The notes under the pieces: model-generated | The model's database searches: none | What the model was told of the DNA's origin: nothing | What the model saw: the letters and a program-made list of their open reading frames with translations, nothing else | NCBI RefSeq assembly: GCF_021023135.1 | Contig: NZ_PGFV01000002.1 | Coordinates: forward strand, 186,001-250,000 | Origin: Brevibacterium sp. CCUG 69071 | GTDB taxonomy: Bacteria; Actinomycetota; Actinomycetes; Actinomycetales; Brevibacteriaceae | Reading direction: 5' to 3' | Length of the DNA: 64,000 nt | Shown here: positions 15,760 through 27,600 of the stretch, in pieces | Layout: each line of letters begins with the position of its first letter | Position numbering within the stretch: the first letter of the stretch is position 1 | Position numbers and translations under genes: made by a program

Positions 15760-17019
15760 ATGGCCCACACGTTCCGGTCGCTGGCAGAACCGAACTACCG
15801 ACATTGGTTCGCCGGTGCCCTGATCTCGAACACCGGAACGTGGATGCAGAGGACGGCCCAGGACTGGATCGTCCTCACCTACCTGACGAACAACAACGCC
15901 TCGGCCCTGGGCATCACCATGGCGCTGCAGATGGGCCCGCAGCTCATCATGTTCCCGTTCGCGGGAGCGATCGCCGACCGATTCTCCAAACGCAGACTGC
16001 TCATGGTCACCCAGTCCCTGCTGGGGGCCGTGGGTCTGCTGCTGTTCGTCCTAGTCATCACCGACGCCATCGAGCTGTGGCACGTCTACCTGACCGCACT
16101 CGCCCTCGGCCTCCTGGCCACCCTCGACAATCCTTCGCGGCAGGCCTTCGTCTCCGAACTCGTCGGTGAGAAACTGCTGCCGAACGCGGTCAGCCTCAAC
16201 TCCGCCTCCTTCAACGGCGCGCGGATGATCGGGCCCGCCGTCGCCGGCGTGCTCACCGCAGTCATCGGCGCCGGGCCGGTGTTCCTCATCAGCGGACTGG
16301 GCTTCGCAGCGACCCTGACCGTGCTCATCCGTCTTGACCAGAGCCGACTCCATCCCTCGGGACGGCGCGGGCACGGCGGCATACTCGGCGGCTTCAAGTA
16401 CCTGCGCAGACGCCCCGATGTCACTGTCGTGCTCGTCGTCCTCTTCATCGTGGCCACCTTCGGATTCAACTTCAACATCTACACCGCCACAATGGCCAGG
16501 ATTGAATTCGGTAAGGACGCCAGCGGCTTCGGTCTGCTCAACTCCGTCATGGCCATCGGCTCGGTGACCGGAGCGCTGGCCTCGGCGAAGCGAGAGAAGC
16601 CGCGGCTGCGGTTCATCTTCGGCGCGGCAGGCGGCTTCGGTCTGGCTGTAGGTGCGGCATCGCTGATCCCCAACTACTACGTCTTCGCGGCCTCGCTCAT
16701 GCTCGTCGGCTTCGCCTCGCTGACGATGATGACTTCCGCCAATGCCTATGTGCAGACCACGACTCCCGCGCACTACCGCGGACGGGTGATGGCGATCTAC
16801 GCCGCCGTCGTCATGGGCGGAACCCCGATCGGCGCACCTTTGGCCGGATGGGTCGCCGACCTGTTCGGACCGCGGATGGCGATGGTCGTCGGTTCGGCCT
16901 CGGGCATCATCGCCTTCGCCGTCGGACTGGTATGGATGATCGTGGCCAAGAACCTGCGCCTGCACTACGACCCGAGATCGCGCATCCGCCTGCACGTGAG
17001 CTTCCACGGGCACCCGTGA
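15760..17019 (+). CDS. MFS transporter
   Basis: 419 residues with about twelve hydrophobic segments. The N-terminus FRSLAEPNYRHWFAGALISN, the loop motif GAIADRFSKRRLL after helix 2, and LDNPSRQAFVSELV resemble the EntS/MFS_3 group of exporters. Starts 8 bp after DUF3027 and probably belongs to the same transcript. Proton-coupled efflux is likely; substrate unknown. Confidence 0.88.
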   Translation: MAHTFRSLAEPNYRHWFAGALISNTGTWMQRTAQDWIVLTYLTNNNASALGITMALQMGPQLIMFPFAGAIADRFSKRRLLMVTQSLLGAVGLLLFVLVITDAIELWHVYLTALALGLLATLDNPSRQAFVSELVGEKLLPNAVSLNSASFNGARMIGPAVAGVLTAVIGAGPVFLISGLGFAATLTVLIRLDQSRLHPSGRRGHGGILGGFKYLRRRPDVTVVLVVLFIVATFGFNFNIYTATMARIEFGKDASGFGLLNSVMAIGSVTGALASAKREKPRLRFIFGAAGGFGLAVGAASLIPNYYVFAASLMLVGFASLTMMTSANAYVQTTTPAHYRGRVMAIYAAVVMGGTPIGAPLAGWVADLFGPRMAMVVGSASGIIAFAVGLVWMIVAKNLRLHYDPRSRIRLHVSFHGHP

Positions 17020-17152
17020 GCCTCGTCTTCAGGGCGGCCCCAGGTGCGTCCCTTAGGATCGGATTCACGCTCCCAGGACAACCCGGCAGGTTCGAGAACC
17101 TCCGGATTCCTCGGGACAGTCAGGACCACCTCGGCGAACGGATCGGACACCC

Positions 17153-17650
17153 GTGAACATCGACAGCCTCACCTCGGTGCTGGTCGGCTTGGCGATTCTC
17201 GTCGGCTGCCTCGGCATCATCGTGCCCGTGCTGCCCGGATCGATCCTCATCGGCATCGCGGTCCTCGTGTGGGCGATCGTCATCGGCGGACCGTTGGCCT
17301 GGATCATCTTCGCGATCGTTGCCGTCCTCGTCGCCGGCGGCATGAGCGCCTCGCTCGTGCTCACCGGGCGCAAGCTCAAGGACATGGAGGTGCCGAACCG
17401 GTCGGTGCTCCTCGGCGGGGTGCTCGGCGTGATCGGCTTCTTCGTCATCCCCGTGCTCGGACTGCCCATCGGGTTCGTGCTCGGGCTCTACCTCGCCGAG
17501 TACTTACGCCTGCAGGAGGCAAAGACGGCCTGGAACTCGAGCTGGTCGTCGATCAAGGCCATCGGCCTGGGCGCCGCGATCGAATTCATCCTCGCGCTGC
17601 TGGCGACGATCACCTACGGCATCGGCGTGCTCATCCACTTCTTCGCCTGA
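17153..17650 (+). CDS. DUF456 family membrane protein
   Basis: 165 residues with a GTG start. Four to five hydrophobic segments; Gly/Val/Ile-rich N-terminus (LVGLAILVGCLGIIVPVLPG) as in DUF456 proteins, followed by GRKLKDMEVPNRSVLLGGVLG. Integral membrane protein of unknown function. Ends in convergent orientation to serC with an inverted-repeat element between them. Confidence 0.8.
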   Translation: MNIDSLTSVLVGLAILVGCLGIIVPVLPGSILIGIAVLVWAIVIGGPLAWIIFAIVAVLVAGGMSASLVLTGRKLKDMEVPNRSVLLGGVLGVIGFFVIPVLGLPIGFVLGLYLAEYLRLQEAKTAWNSSWSSIKAIGLGAAIEFILALLATITYGIGVLIHFFA

Positions 17651-17701
17651 TTTCCCGGGCCGGGGAGGCCGGACGAGTGCTGCTGCGCCGGCCGAATGCA
17701 A

Positions 17702-17784
17702 TACGTCCTACATAAACTGACACACCGCACCGTAGAGTGGACTGGTCCCGGAACGGTAGGATGTGTCAGTTTATGTAGGACGTA
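17702..17784. repeat. 83-bp element with perfect 23-bp inverted repeats
   Basis: Bases 17702-17724 (beginning TACGTCCTACATAAACTG) are the exact reverse complement of 17762-17784, around a 37-bp centre. The arms are AT-richer than the neighbourhood. It lies between the convergent DUF456 and serC genes, so it may act as a bidirectional terminator. The length and AT-rich arms also fit a miniature inverted-repeat element or a transposon-end remnant. No target-site duplication was seen. Confidence 0.8.
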
Positions 17785-17816
17785 CCTGACGCAGGCGCAG
17801 TCGGCCGCGACCGTGC

Positions 17817-19795
<1,979 letters not shown>

Positions 19796-19798
19796 GAT

Positions 19799-19874
19799 GT
19801 GCGGCTGCCACTGAGCGGTGCGGCTGCTCCTGAGCCGTGCGGCTACTCCAGAGAAGCGCGGCTGCCCCACTTCT
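19799..19874. repeat. 19-bp tandem repeat behind pdxH; rest of a 440-bp gene-free gap
   Basis: Four degenerate 19-bp units start at 19799, 19818, 19837 and 19856 (consensus near GTGCGGCTGCTCCTGAG). The first is continuous with the pdxH end, whose CTACCCCTGAG resembles the unit. TGA therefore recurs at 19793, 19812 and 19831, in all three forward frames. Further on, GCGGACTGCGGGA appears twice (19937 and 19992). No gene is supported between 19796 and 20234. Confidence 0.7.
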
Positions 19875-20234
19875 CCGCCGAAATATTCGGCCCACCTCGA
19901 GCGTTACGCCGAAGCCGGGATGGTCATGGTCAATGCGCGGACTGCGGGAGTCGATTGCCAGGGGCCGTTCGGGGACGGAACAGGCCGAGTTGCGGACTGC
20001 GGGAACAGGCCCGGGCGGATTGCGAATTCTGCACCGTGCGCGCGGCGGCATACGCCGGTGCCGGTCGAACTCACGCGTTCCGCTGAACGCGCGATAGGAT
20101 TGAGCTGGATCGCAACGGCCGCGAGGACTCGCAAGGGTTCGGCGGCCGGAGCAGGGTCGCATGGCCCGAAGTGGTGACAACGCCTGAAACGGTCGAGATG
20201 ACCTGAAGACGAAGAGTGGAGTGGCTGGTCTTAA

Positions 20235-20921
20235 GTGAACGACCTCATTGATACAACCGAAATGTACCTCAAGTCGATCATCGAGCTCGAGGAACAGTCG
20301 ATCGTGCCTCTGCGCGCGCGAATTGCTGAACGATTGGATCACTCCGGTCCCACCGTTTCACAGACCGTGGCACGCATGGAGCGGGACGGACTGCTCCATG
20401 TCAGCAATGATCGACATCTCGAGCTCACGCCCGAGGGGCGTCGCATCGCCACCGAAGTCATGCGCAAGCACCGTCTGGCCGAACGTCTGCTCTCCGATGT
20501 GATCGGACTCGAATGGGAGCTCGTCCACGACGAGGCCTGCCGGTGGGAGCACGTGATGAGCGAGCAGGTCGAGCGCAAGCTCGTCACCCTGCTGCCCGAG
20601 ACCTCGTCCGGTCCCTATGGCAACCCGATCCCGGGCCTCGGCGTCATCGGCGGCGAAGAAGCGAAGACCACCGAGGTGGTCGACCTCGCCACAGCCGTCG
20701 GTCGAGACGGAGCCAAGCAGCTGACCATCGCATGGCTGGCAGAACCCCTGCAGGTCGACATCCACCTGCTGCAGCAGTTCCAGGTCGCCGGTGTCCTTCC
20801 CGATACCGACGTCGAGATCTCCCGCAACGGGGAATACATCACCGTGCAGGTCCCCGGCGCTCAGGACGTCCTCGACCTGCCGCTGGACACCGCCTCGCAT
20901 GTGTTCGCCTACCGGAAGTGA
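20235..20921 (+). CDS. dtxR: DtxR/IdeR-type iron-dependent repressor
   Basis: 228 residues. The N-terminus (NDLIDTTEMYLKSIIELEEQ, then RARIAERL, GPTVSQTVARMERDGLL) matches the DtxR winged helix. Metal ligands fall at DtxR numbering: Met10, His79, Glu83, His98, Cys102, Glu105, His106 (MRKHRLAERLL, VHDEACRWEH). A C-terminal SH3-like domain is present. With Fe2+ it should repress iron-uptake genes. GTG start without a close ribosome site. No target operon lies next to it. Confidence 0.95.
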   Translation: MNDLIDTTEMYLKSIIELEEQSIVPLRARIAERLDHSGPTVSQTVARMERDGLLHVSNDRHLELTPEGRRIATEVMRKHRLAERLLSDVIGLEWELVHDEACRWEHVMSEQVERKLVTLLPETSSGPYGNPIPGLGVIGGEEAKTTEVVDLATAVGRDGAKQLTIAWLAEPLQVDIHLLQQFQVAGVLPDTDVEISRNGEYITVQVPGAQDVLDLPLDTASHVFAYRK

Positions 20922-21057
20922 CCGGACAGCGGACTCTCACACGGTGAGTCTGCGCTCAGCCCGGCGAATTCTCGGTCCCGCCTGATCGAGGAAGTGCCAG
21001 GCAGCGGTCACGGTCCACCATGACCGACCGCATCGATTTGTTACAAAACAGTGTTCA

Positions 21058-21097
21058 ACGTGACCCAGGGCGCGGCCAGCCGCCCCCTGGGTCACGT
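21058..21097 (+). terminator. Hairpin after dtxR
   Basis: ACGTGACCCAGGG (21058-21070) and CCCTGGGTCACGT (21085-21097) pair over 13 bp around a 14-nt GC-rich loop. It is 136 bp downstream of dtxR with no T tract (GTATAACG follows), so it is a likely but not classical terminator. The rest of the 429-bp gap up to 21350 holds the promoter region of the next gene. Confidence 0.6.
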
Positions 21098-21200
21098 CGT
21101 ATAACGAAAAATGTTACGGAGATTTGAATCTCTATTGGGCCTCTGACCTGCACGTTTATGGAAAACCTCAGGGATGTCCTCCAGGGGTTGTGACAGAAAC

Positions 21201-21229
21201 GTGACAATTGGTCACCGATTGGTTACAGT
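21201..21229 (+). promoter_or_regulatory. Promoter candidate for the NlpC/P60 gene
   Basis: GTGACA (21201-21206), 17-nt spacer, TACAGT (21224-21229). The -35 lies within a near-palindrome GTGACAATTGGTCAC (21201-21215), a possible operator. The resulting leader would be about 115 nt. No known wall-hydrolase riboswitch consensus was recognised in it. Confidence 0.45.
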
Positions 21230-21350
21230 TGTGGAGGTCGTTCACGACGGGGACGACTTTGCAACGAGAGCCGAACGCCACGCTCGCTGTGAGAAACCAA
21301 GGACCGATAGTGGCGGTTGGGCAAGTACCAATAGGTGACGAGAGGAAAAC

Positions 21351-22184
21351 GTGGCAACTAAGCAGCATGGCCGCCGCGCCGCAGAGGCGAAGGTCAAGAC
21401 ACCGCTGACAGAACTGACTGAACTCCTGAACGCCAACTCCGGTGTCTTCGGACGCCGCGCAGCGGTTGTCGCCGCCAGCGGTGGCCTGCTTACAGCAGCA
21501 GTCCTCCCGGCCGCAGGACAGGGTGCCGACGACAGTGTCGCCGTCTCCGCCGAAGCCGAGGCTTCGCCCCAGGCCGAATTCCAGAACCAGACTGCCACCG
21601 TCTCCGCCGACAAGGACTCGAAGGACAAGAAGTCCGAGAAGAAGGCTGACTCCTTCGGCATCGAGACCCAGACCGTCACCGCCAAAGCCGCTCCCAAGCC
21701 CGAGCCGAAGCCGACTCCCTCCGAGACCGCCACCGCGGATTCCGACGAGTCCGCCAACAGCGGCGCATCGACCTCCGGCAACAGCGGAGACAAGAGCGAG
21801 AGCAAGGACTCTGGCTCCTCCGACGATGCCGGTTCGATCGACGGCTCCAAGGCCGAGCAGGTGCTCGCCTGGGCCGCCAAGGGCGTCGGAACCCCCTACG
21901 TCTCCGGTGGAACCAGCCAGAGCGGCTGGGACTGCTCCGGCTACACCTCCTGGGTCTACGGCAAGGTCGGCGTCAACCTCCCCCGCACCTCCGGTGCTCA
22001 GAAGGGTGCCGGCAAGGTCGTCTCCGCTTCGGAGGCCAAGCCCGGCGACATCATCTGGCACCCCGGCCACGTCGGCATCTACGCCGGTGGCGGACAGATG
22101 TACGATGCAGGTTCGCCGAGCTCGGGAACCTCGAAGCGCAGCTACAGCTGGATGGGCAACGTCACCTTCATCCGCGTTCTCTGA
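21351..22184 (+). CDS. Secreted NlpC/P60 family peptidoglycan hydrolase
   Basis: 277 residues. An N-terminal export signal contains twin arginines (VFGRRAAVVAASGGLLTAAVL, Arg at about 35-36), so Tat export is possible. A low-complexity Ser/Glu/Lys-rich linker (about 55-165) follows. The C-terminal domain has the catalytic cysteine in WDCSGYTSW (about 195) and the histidine in GHVGIYAGG (about 240). Such enzymes cut cell-wall peptide stems, often in cell separation. GTG start with GAGAGG upstream. Single-gene unit followed by a strong terminator. Confidence 0.9.
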   Translation: MATKQHGRRAAEAKVKTPLTELTELLNANSGVFGRRAAVVAASGGLLTAAVLPAAGQGADDSVAVSAEAEASPQAEFQNQTATVSADKDSKDKKSEKKADSFGIETQTVTAKAAPKPEPKPTPSETATADSDESANSGASTSGNSGDKSESKDSGSSDDAGSIDGSKAEQVLAWAAKGVGTPYVSGGTSQSGWDCSGYTSWVYGKVGVNLPRTSGAQKGAGKVVSASEAKPGDIIWHPGHVGIYAGGGQMYDAGSPSSGTSKRSYSWMGNVTFIRVL

Positions 22185-22195
22185 TCAGCTCTTCT

Positions 22196-22247
22196 CAGAA
22201 ACTCCCCGTTCGACTCGACGGTCCTCGAGTCGGACGGGGAGTTTCTG
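22196..22247 (+). terminator. Strong hairpin terminator after the NlpC/P60 gene
   Basis: CAGAAACTCCCCGT (22196-22209) pairs with ACGGGGAGTTTCTG (22234-22247), extended inside by CGACTCGA/TCGAGTCG. It starts 12 bp after the stop codon. Confidence 0.85.
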
Positions 22248-22473
22248 CATCCCCGGACGCTTGCAACACGTCCCCGCGCCCCTTCCGGACGCCTCCCGCA
22301 TGTCGCCCGAACGCGTCACGCACCCCGGCCGGACGCCTCACCCACGCGCGGAAGGTGAACGAGAATGAAAGATTCCGTGACGCCGAGGGTATGAATTCGA
22401 TCACAGGGGCCCTCCGGCGTTATTCTTGAGAAGATTGAGTTCCACTACCGATGGGAAAGCAGATGGGGCAGAG

Positions 22474-22572
22474 TCGAATATTTCGAATAGCCGCTCCAGT
22501 CACTGGTGCGGAGCACATACTTGTCTCCATGCCCTCTTTCAAGGCGTCGTGCGCGAGCACGGCGCCTTTTGT
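22474..22572 (+). ncRNA. Candidate structured RNA or attenuator upstream of the HNH gene
   Basis: Three hairpins occur in a row in a 460-bp gene-free gap: TCGAA-TAT-TTCGA (22474-22486); CCGC-T-CCAG-TCA-CTGG-T-GCGG (22491-22511); and AAGGCGTCGTGC-GCGA-GCACGGCGCCTT (22541-22568) followed by TTGTGTT, a textbook intrinsic terminator. A TATTCT at 22421 could be a -10. The terminator precedes the HNH start codon (22645), so this is either a short stand-alone RNA of about 140 nt or a leader that can end transcription early. No known RNA family recognised. Confidence 0.45.
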
Positions 22573-22644
22573 GTTCCCCGGAGCCGCAGCGAACGATGTC
22601 GTGCCGAACGGGCGCGGCCATGAGACGAAGATGAGGGGCGAGAT

Positions 22645-23145
22645 ATGAAGACTCTCGTGCTGAATGCCGGATACGAGCCACTGTCGATTGTTCCGTTCAC
22701 CAGAGCAGTCGTCCTGGTACTCACGGGCAAGGCAACGGTGCTGGCCGCAGAGGACATTCCGGTGAGATCCGAGCATGTGAGTCTCGATCAGCCCTCCGTC
22801 ATCCTGCTCACCCGCTACGTCCGCCCACCCCACGACCGCAGGGTCTCGCTCTCGCGTCGCGGCGTGCTGCGCCGGGACAATCACCGCTGTGCATACTGCG
22901 CGAAGGCCGCGTCCACGGTCGACCACGTCGTCCCGCGCTCCCGCGGCGGCGTCAACAGCTGGGAGAACCTCGTCGCCTGCTGCCGGGAGTGCAACAACCG
23001 CAAAGGCGACCGTACCTTGGCCGAGATCGGGTGGAAGCTCAACGTGCGCCCTCAGGAGCCGCGCCTCGGCCAGTTCTGGATGCGCGGAATCGAGAAGCCG
23101 GTGGAGCAGTGGCGCCCGTTCCTGGAGCTCTCCCGGGCTGCCTGA
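22645..23145 (+). CDS. HNH endonuclease family protein
   Basis: 166 residues. The HNH/zinc core is at about 74-120: CAYC (82-85), DHVVPRSRGG (93-102), then CCRECNNRKGD (112-122), so metal-binding cysteines and the HNH histidine are all present. The N-terminal MKTLVLNAGYEPLSIVPFTRA is characteristic of a conserved actinobacterial/cyanobacterial HNH group that is not tied to restriction. AGGGG lies upstream of the ATG. Role unknown. Confidence 0.87.
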   Translation: MKTLVLNAGYEPLSIVPFTRAVVLVLTGKATVLAAEDIPVRSEHVSLDQPSVILLTRYVRPPHDRRVSLSRRGVLRRDNHRCAYCAKAASTVDHVVPRSRGGVNSWENLVACCRECNNRKGDRTLAEIGWKLNVRPQEPRLGQFWMRGIEKPVEQWRPFLELSRAA

Positions 23146-23300
23146 AGCCGACCTCGACGCCGACGTCATCCCAGATGGGGGAGGGAATCGTCCAGAGTGT
23201 GGTCCGATTCGGATAACGATGTGACATAGGCAAAGTTCTCGTCCCGATTGTGTTTTAGGGTGGACTAAAGAGCACTTCGCTTCGACACAAGGAGCTCAGG

Positions 23301-24365
23301 ATGAATGAGCAGGATCGCCCTCTGAACACTGACGCCTCACCTGCGGGAGAGCCCGAAGCGGTGGTCGTCGGCATCGACGGGTCGCCACCGAGCCGGAATG
23401 CGCTGGCCTGGGCGATCCAGGAAGCTCGCTCACTGAACAAGCCGATCAGGCTCGTCGGCGCGTACACGATTCCCAGCGTGGCTGCCGCGGCGATCGATGT
23501 CTCCTATGTGCCGATCGACGACACCTCGATCCGGGCCGCGGTGACGAACACCCTCAAGGAAGCCGCGGCGGAGGTCAGGGCCGCGGGCGTTCCCGTCGAG
23601 GCCGTCATCGAGATCGGTGATGCCGCCGGCGTGCTCATCGACGAGTCGAAGTCCGGGCTGCTCAACGTCGTCGGGTCCCGCGGCCGAGGCGGATTCGCCG
23701 GTCGACTGCTCGGCACGGTTTCGAGCGCACTGCCGGCTCACTCGGCGTGCCCGACCGTCGTCGTCCCCGCCTCGTGGGAGGCCGATGCGGAGAAGACCGC
23801 CCACCCGACCTCCTCCCGGCCGATCCGTCAGGACGGCATCGAGATCGAGGAACCGGACCCTGACACCGAGGCGATCGAAGGCATCCGCTTCGACGGCAAG
23901 GTCGTCGTCGGCGTCGATTCCCTCGGTGCCGAGTCGCCGGCGCTGTGGAAGGCCGCGCGCCTGGCCGTACGCCGAGGTTCGCCGCTGCACATCGTTGCGG
24001 TCATCACCACCACGGTCATCGGCCCCGAATGGCTGCCGAGCACCGCCGACCTCGAACGCCTGGTCAACGAGGGCGCGGACAAGCTCGTCGTGGCCAAGCA
24101 GAGGCTCAAAGACGAATTCCCGAACCTCGATGTCACCTGGACCCTCTTCGACGGCCAGCCCGCCGAGGTGCTGGTTCGGGCATCTGATACTGCCGATGTG
24201 CTCGTCATCGGCTCGCGCGGACGCGGCGGATTCGCCGGGCTTCTGCTCGGGTCGACCTCGCAGTCGGTGTTGCCGTATTCGCAGTGTCCGACCATGGTCG
24301 TGCGAGTGGCGAGGGATCACGGCAGGCGACGTCAAGACGGGGAGATCCCTGAACCGGGGCTGTGA
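23301..24365 (+). CDS. Universal stress protein with two UspA domains
   Basis: 354 residues, two UspA folds (about 20-155 and 195-340). Each ends in the ATP-binding signature: GSRGRGGFAGRLLGTVS and GSRGRGGFAGLLLGSTSQS followed by CPT(V/M)VV. Start ATG with AAGGAG 8 nt upstream. Soluble ATP-binding stress or dormancy protein; no regulator is adjacent. Confidence 0.93.
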   Translation: MNEQDRPLNTDASPAGEPEAVVVGIDGSPPSRNALAWAIQEARSLNKPIRLVGAYTIPSVAAAAIDVSYVPIDDTSIRAAVTNTLKEAAAEVRAAGVPVEAVIEIGDAAGVLIDESKSGLLNVVGSRGRGGFAGRLLGTVSSALPAHSACPTVVVPASWEADAEKTAHPTSSRPIRQDGIEIEEPDPDTEAIEGIRFDGKVVVGVDSLGAESPALWKAARLAVRRGSPLHIVAVITTTVIGPEWLPSTADLERLVNEGADKLVVAKQRLKDEFPNLDVTWTLFDGQPAEVLVRASDTADVLVIGSRGRGGFAGLLLGSTSQSVLPYSQCPTMVVRVARDHGRRRQDGEIPEPGL

Positions 24366-24443
24366 TTGCACCGCTCCGGATCGAGGCCGCAGTCGGTGCG
24401 CTCAGCCCGAAGAAGTGGTTGTCAGTTGGGTGAAGTGTTCCGG

Positions 24444-24516
24444 CGCCCCCGGGCAGATTCGAACTGCCGACACCCGCTTTAGGAGAGCGGTGCTCTATCC
24501 CCTGAGCTACGGGGGC
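24444..24516 (-). tRNA. tRNA-Arg (anticodon CCT)
   Basis: Read on the minus strand: acceptor GCCCCCG/CGGGGGC with discriminator G, D arm GCTC-AGGGGATA-GAGC, anticodon stem CCGCT/AGCGG with loop CTCCTAA (anticodon CCT, reads AGG), and T arm GGCAG-TTCGAAT-CTGCC. 73 nt; CCA is not encoded. Confidence 0.96.
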
Positions 24517-24622
24517 CGTGTGGCGTCATCAACCACGACAACCCAGTGTAGCGCAGAAGAAACCTCGATGTTTCACGGTGTGCCAGCACCTATTATGCGA
24601 ACTTTGTCGTTAGGGTCGAATT

Positions 24623-27600
24623 GTGCCGGATTCCGTTGTTGACGATCAGTTCCCCGAGCTCGGCGATGTCTTCGCCGAGTGGAAACAGCAGGCTGCCCAC
24701 CTGGGCGGCCGCGACACCATGCTGCATTTCCGGGACTCTCGCGATGGCAGCATCGACCTCTCGGGAGCGCACCCGTCCGGACTTGCGCAGCTGCTGGCCG
24801 GTCGGGCCACACGCCTGTCGAGTCTGATCCGCGACCACGACATCCTCGCCGACGCCCGCCGAAGGGCCAAGTCGATCCGTTCGAAGGCCGAGCAGCTCGA
24901 CAATGAACGGGGCATCCGCACCGCTCATCTGGCGATCGGCTTCGCCTCGTGGACGGAGAAGGACTCCAAGTACAAGTTCAACGCACCCGTGGTCATGCGC
25001 CACATCACGCTCGTGCCGCGTGGTTCACGGGTCGAGGACTTCGAGATCGTGCTGGGCAACGAGATCACGATCAACCCGGCTCTCGTCCACCACCTCGCCG
25101 AGGCGTACGACCTCGAAGTGCCCGTCGGCGAATGGATCGACGCCACCGGCGGACCGCATGGCTTCGATCCCGGCCCGGCGCTCGACCGCCTCCGCGATCT
25201 CGCGCAGTCGGTGCCCGGTCTGCGTATCAATCATCGTTTCATCGTCTCGACCTTCGCCAACATCGCGAACCCCTTCACCGCCGACTACCTGCCGAGCCAG
25301 CATCCGATCCTGCGCGCACTCGCTGGTGACGAGAAGGTGCGCGCACACCTCGGCGGACCCTCCTACGTGCCCAAGCCGAAGTCGCAGGCGAAGACCGAGG
25401 CGAAGACCGAATCCGGTTCGACGACGGAACCAGGCCCGGAATCCGGTTCCCAGTCGGTCGAAGCGCAGGCGCCGGAGTCTTCGTCACCGGGGACAGGGAA
25501 CGATCGGTCAAACGCTGTCGACGCGAGCTCCGAAGCTCCTGCCGACACTGATGCCGTTGCCGGGACGGAGGCCGCGAAGAATAGGGACTCGTCTCCGGCA
25601 GCCGAGACCTCGGGCGGCTCGCAGACAATCGCTGAGGCCGAGGCACCCGCCGACGCATCGTCATCCTCGGACGCTGAGGGCCAGGCAGGCACGGACCGCA
25701 AACTCACCGATGCCGAGAAGGCCTTCGGAACCGTCGCCCCGGCACCTGCCGATCCGGCCGTCAAGGCTCCGTCCGAGGCGGCAGGTTCAGATGAAGCCGC
25801 CGCGGCGAGGGGATCCGCAGGTGGGTCATCGAATGAGCCTGCGAGCGAGCCGACGGAGGAGCCGGAGCTCGACGAACCGACCGTGCCGATCACCGACGGC
25901 CCTCTGCCCGAGCAGGAGGCAACCCCGAAGGACGCCGGCGCGAAGGCGACAGCAGAGCAGGGGACTGCCGAGCCCGCAGACGAAAAGGCAGAGCCGGCGG
26001 ATGAGACCGTCGAGGGCGCTGCGCCCTCGGCCAGCGAGCAGACTGCCGGCGAGCAGGCCGATGGCGGACAGACGGCCGGCGGCCAGACCAATGAGGTACA
26101 GAACGCCGGTGAGCAGGGCGCGGACGAGGTCGTTCCCGCGGCCCTGCAGGAACCGGTCACACCGCTGCCGGACCGCAAACCGCAGGAGGAATTCCTCGTC
26201 ATCGACGTCGACGGGGATCAGCAGGCCGTGGTCGATGCCGCGGTCTCCGGTCGCTCCGTCGTCGTCGACACCCCACCCGGCACCGGCGCCACCCAGGTCG
26301 CCGTCGCCGTCGCCACCACCTTGGCCCACACCGGCAAGAGCGTGCTCTTCCTCGCCCAGACCTCCGATGCTCTCGAGGACTTCTCGACTCGCCTCGGCGA
26401 GGTCGGGCTCGGGGACTTCGCTGTGGACACACGCGCCGGCTCCGATGAGATCCGTAAGCAGCTCATCGGCCTGATCGGCTCCGCCGAGAAGTCCGAACGC
26501 CCGGATCTCTCACGTCTGCTCAGCGAACTCAACGAGCAGCGGGCTACGCTGGCCGATCACGTCTCGTCCCTGCACCGCCGCCGCGAACCCTGGGACGTCT
26601 CCGTCTACGAGACCATGCAGCACCTGGCCGAGCTGACCTCGGGCGATGACTCCCCGCAGACACCGGTCCGCTTCGACGACGACATCCTCGGCGCCAGCGA
26701 CGACCGACGGGCAGCCCTGCGCGGCAAACTCGGTGAGCTCGCGAGCCTCGGTGCCTTCACCCTCGATGTCGAAGACACCGTGTGGTTCGGCGCCGACCTC
26801 AAATCCGTCGATGAGGCCGAAGCGGCACGGACCGTGGCCGAACGACTCGGCCGTACGATCCCGGACCTAGCCACCGCAGTCGAACCCGTCCTGTCCAAGG
26901 CGAAGCTTAACCCGCGCCGCAACCTCGACGACTGGTCACGGGCGATCAAGGTGCTGCTGCGCGTGCGCACCACGCTCGACAGCTTCGCCCCCGACATCTA
27001 CGACCACCGCCTCGACGATCTCATCGCCGCCACCGGCACCGCGGACTACCGCAATGAGATCGGCGTCGAGATGGGCATGCTGCAGCGCAAGCGGCTGAAG
27101 AAGTCCGCGAACGAATTCCTCCGCCCCGGCGCCGAGGTGGCCGACCTCCACTCCGCGCTCGTCGACGTTCGGGCGCAGAGGGTGATCCTCGGCGACCTCG
27201 CCGGTCACGACGGCCGTCCGCAGATCCCGCGCGGAGTCCTTGAGGCCGATGAGATCCTCCAGTCCGTCGAAGCCGACGTCGCGAAGCTCTCCCCGATCCT
27301 CGAGACCACCCCCGACGGCGGTGACCTCGGCTCGATGCTCATCGAGGAGCTCCAGGCCCGCACCGAGGCGATGGGCAGAGACACGGAGAACCTCGCCGAT
27401 CTGCCCGAACGCTCCCGGTTGCAGCGCGAGCTCGACGCCGAGGGACTCTCCGACCTGATGTCCGACCTGCGTCGGCGCAAGGTCGCAGATGGACTCGTGG
27501 GCCCCGAATTCGACCTCGCCTACTGGGCCTCGGTGCTGCAGACCATGGCTGGCGAAGACCCCCAGATCGGCCGCCACGACAGCGCCTCCCTGCATAAGAT

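Noticed and set aside
19796..20234. Short protein-coding genes in the pdxH-dtxR gap
   Set aside because: Several overlapping 75-120 codon frames exist in all phases, but they run through the tandem repeat, lack ribosome sites and show no domain-like composition.
21130..21350. c-di-AMP (ydaO-type) riboswitch before the NlpC/P60 gene
   Set aside because: Such switches control wall hydrolases in actinobacteria, but I could not find the conserved ydaO core here; only a promoter-like sequence and a near-palindrome are visible.
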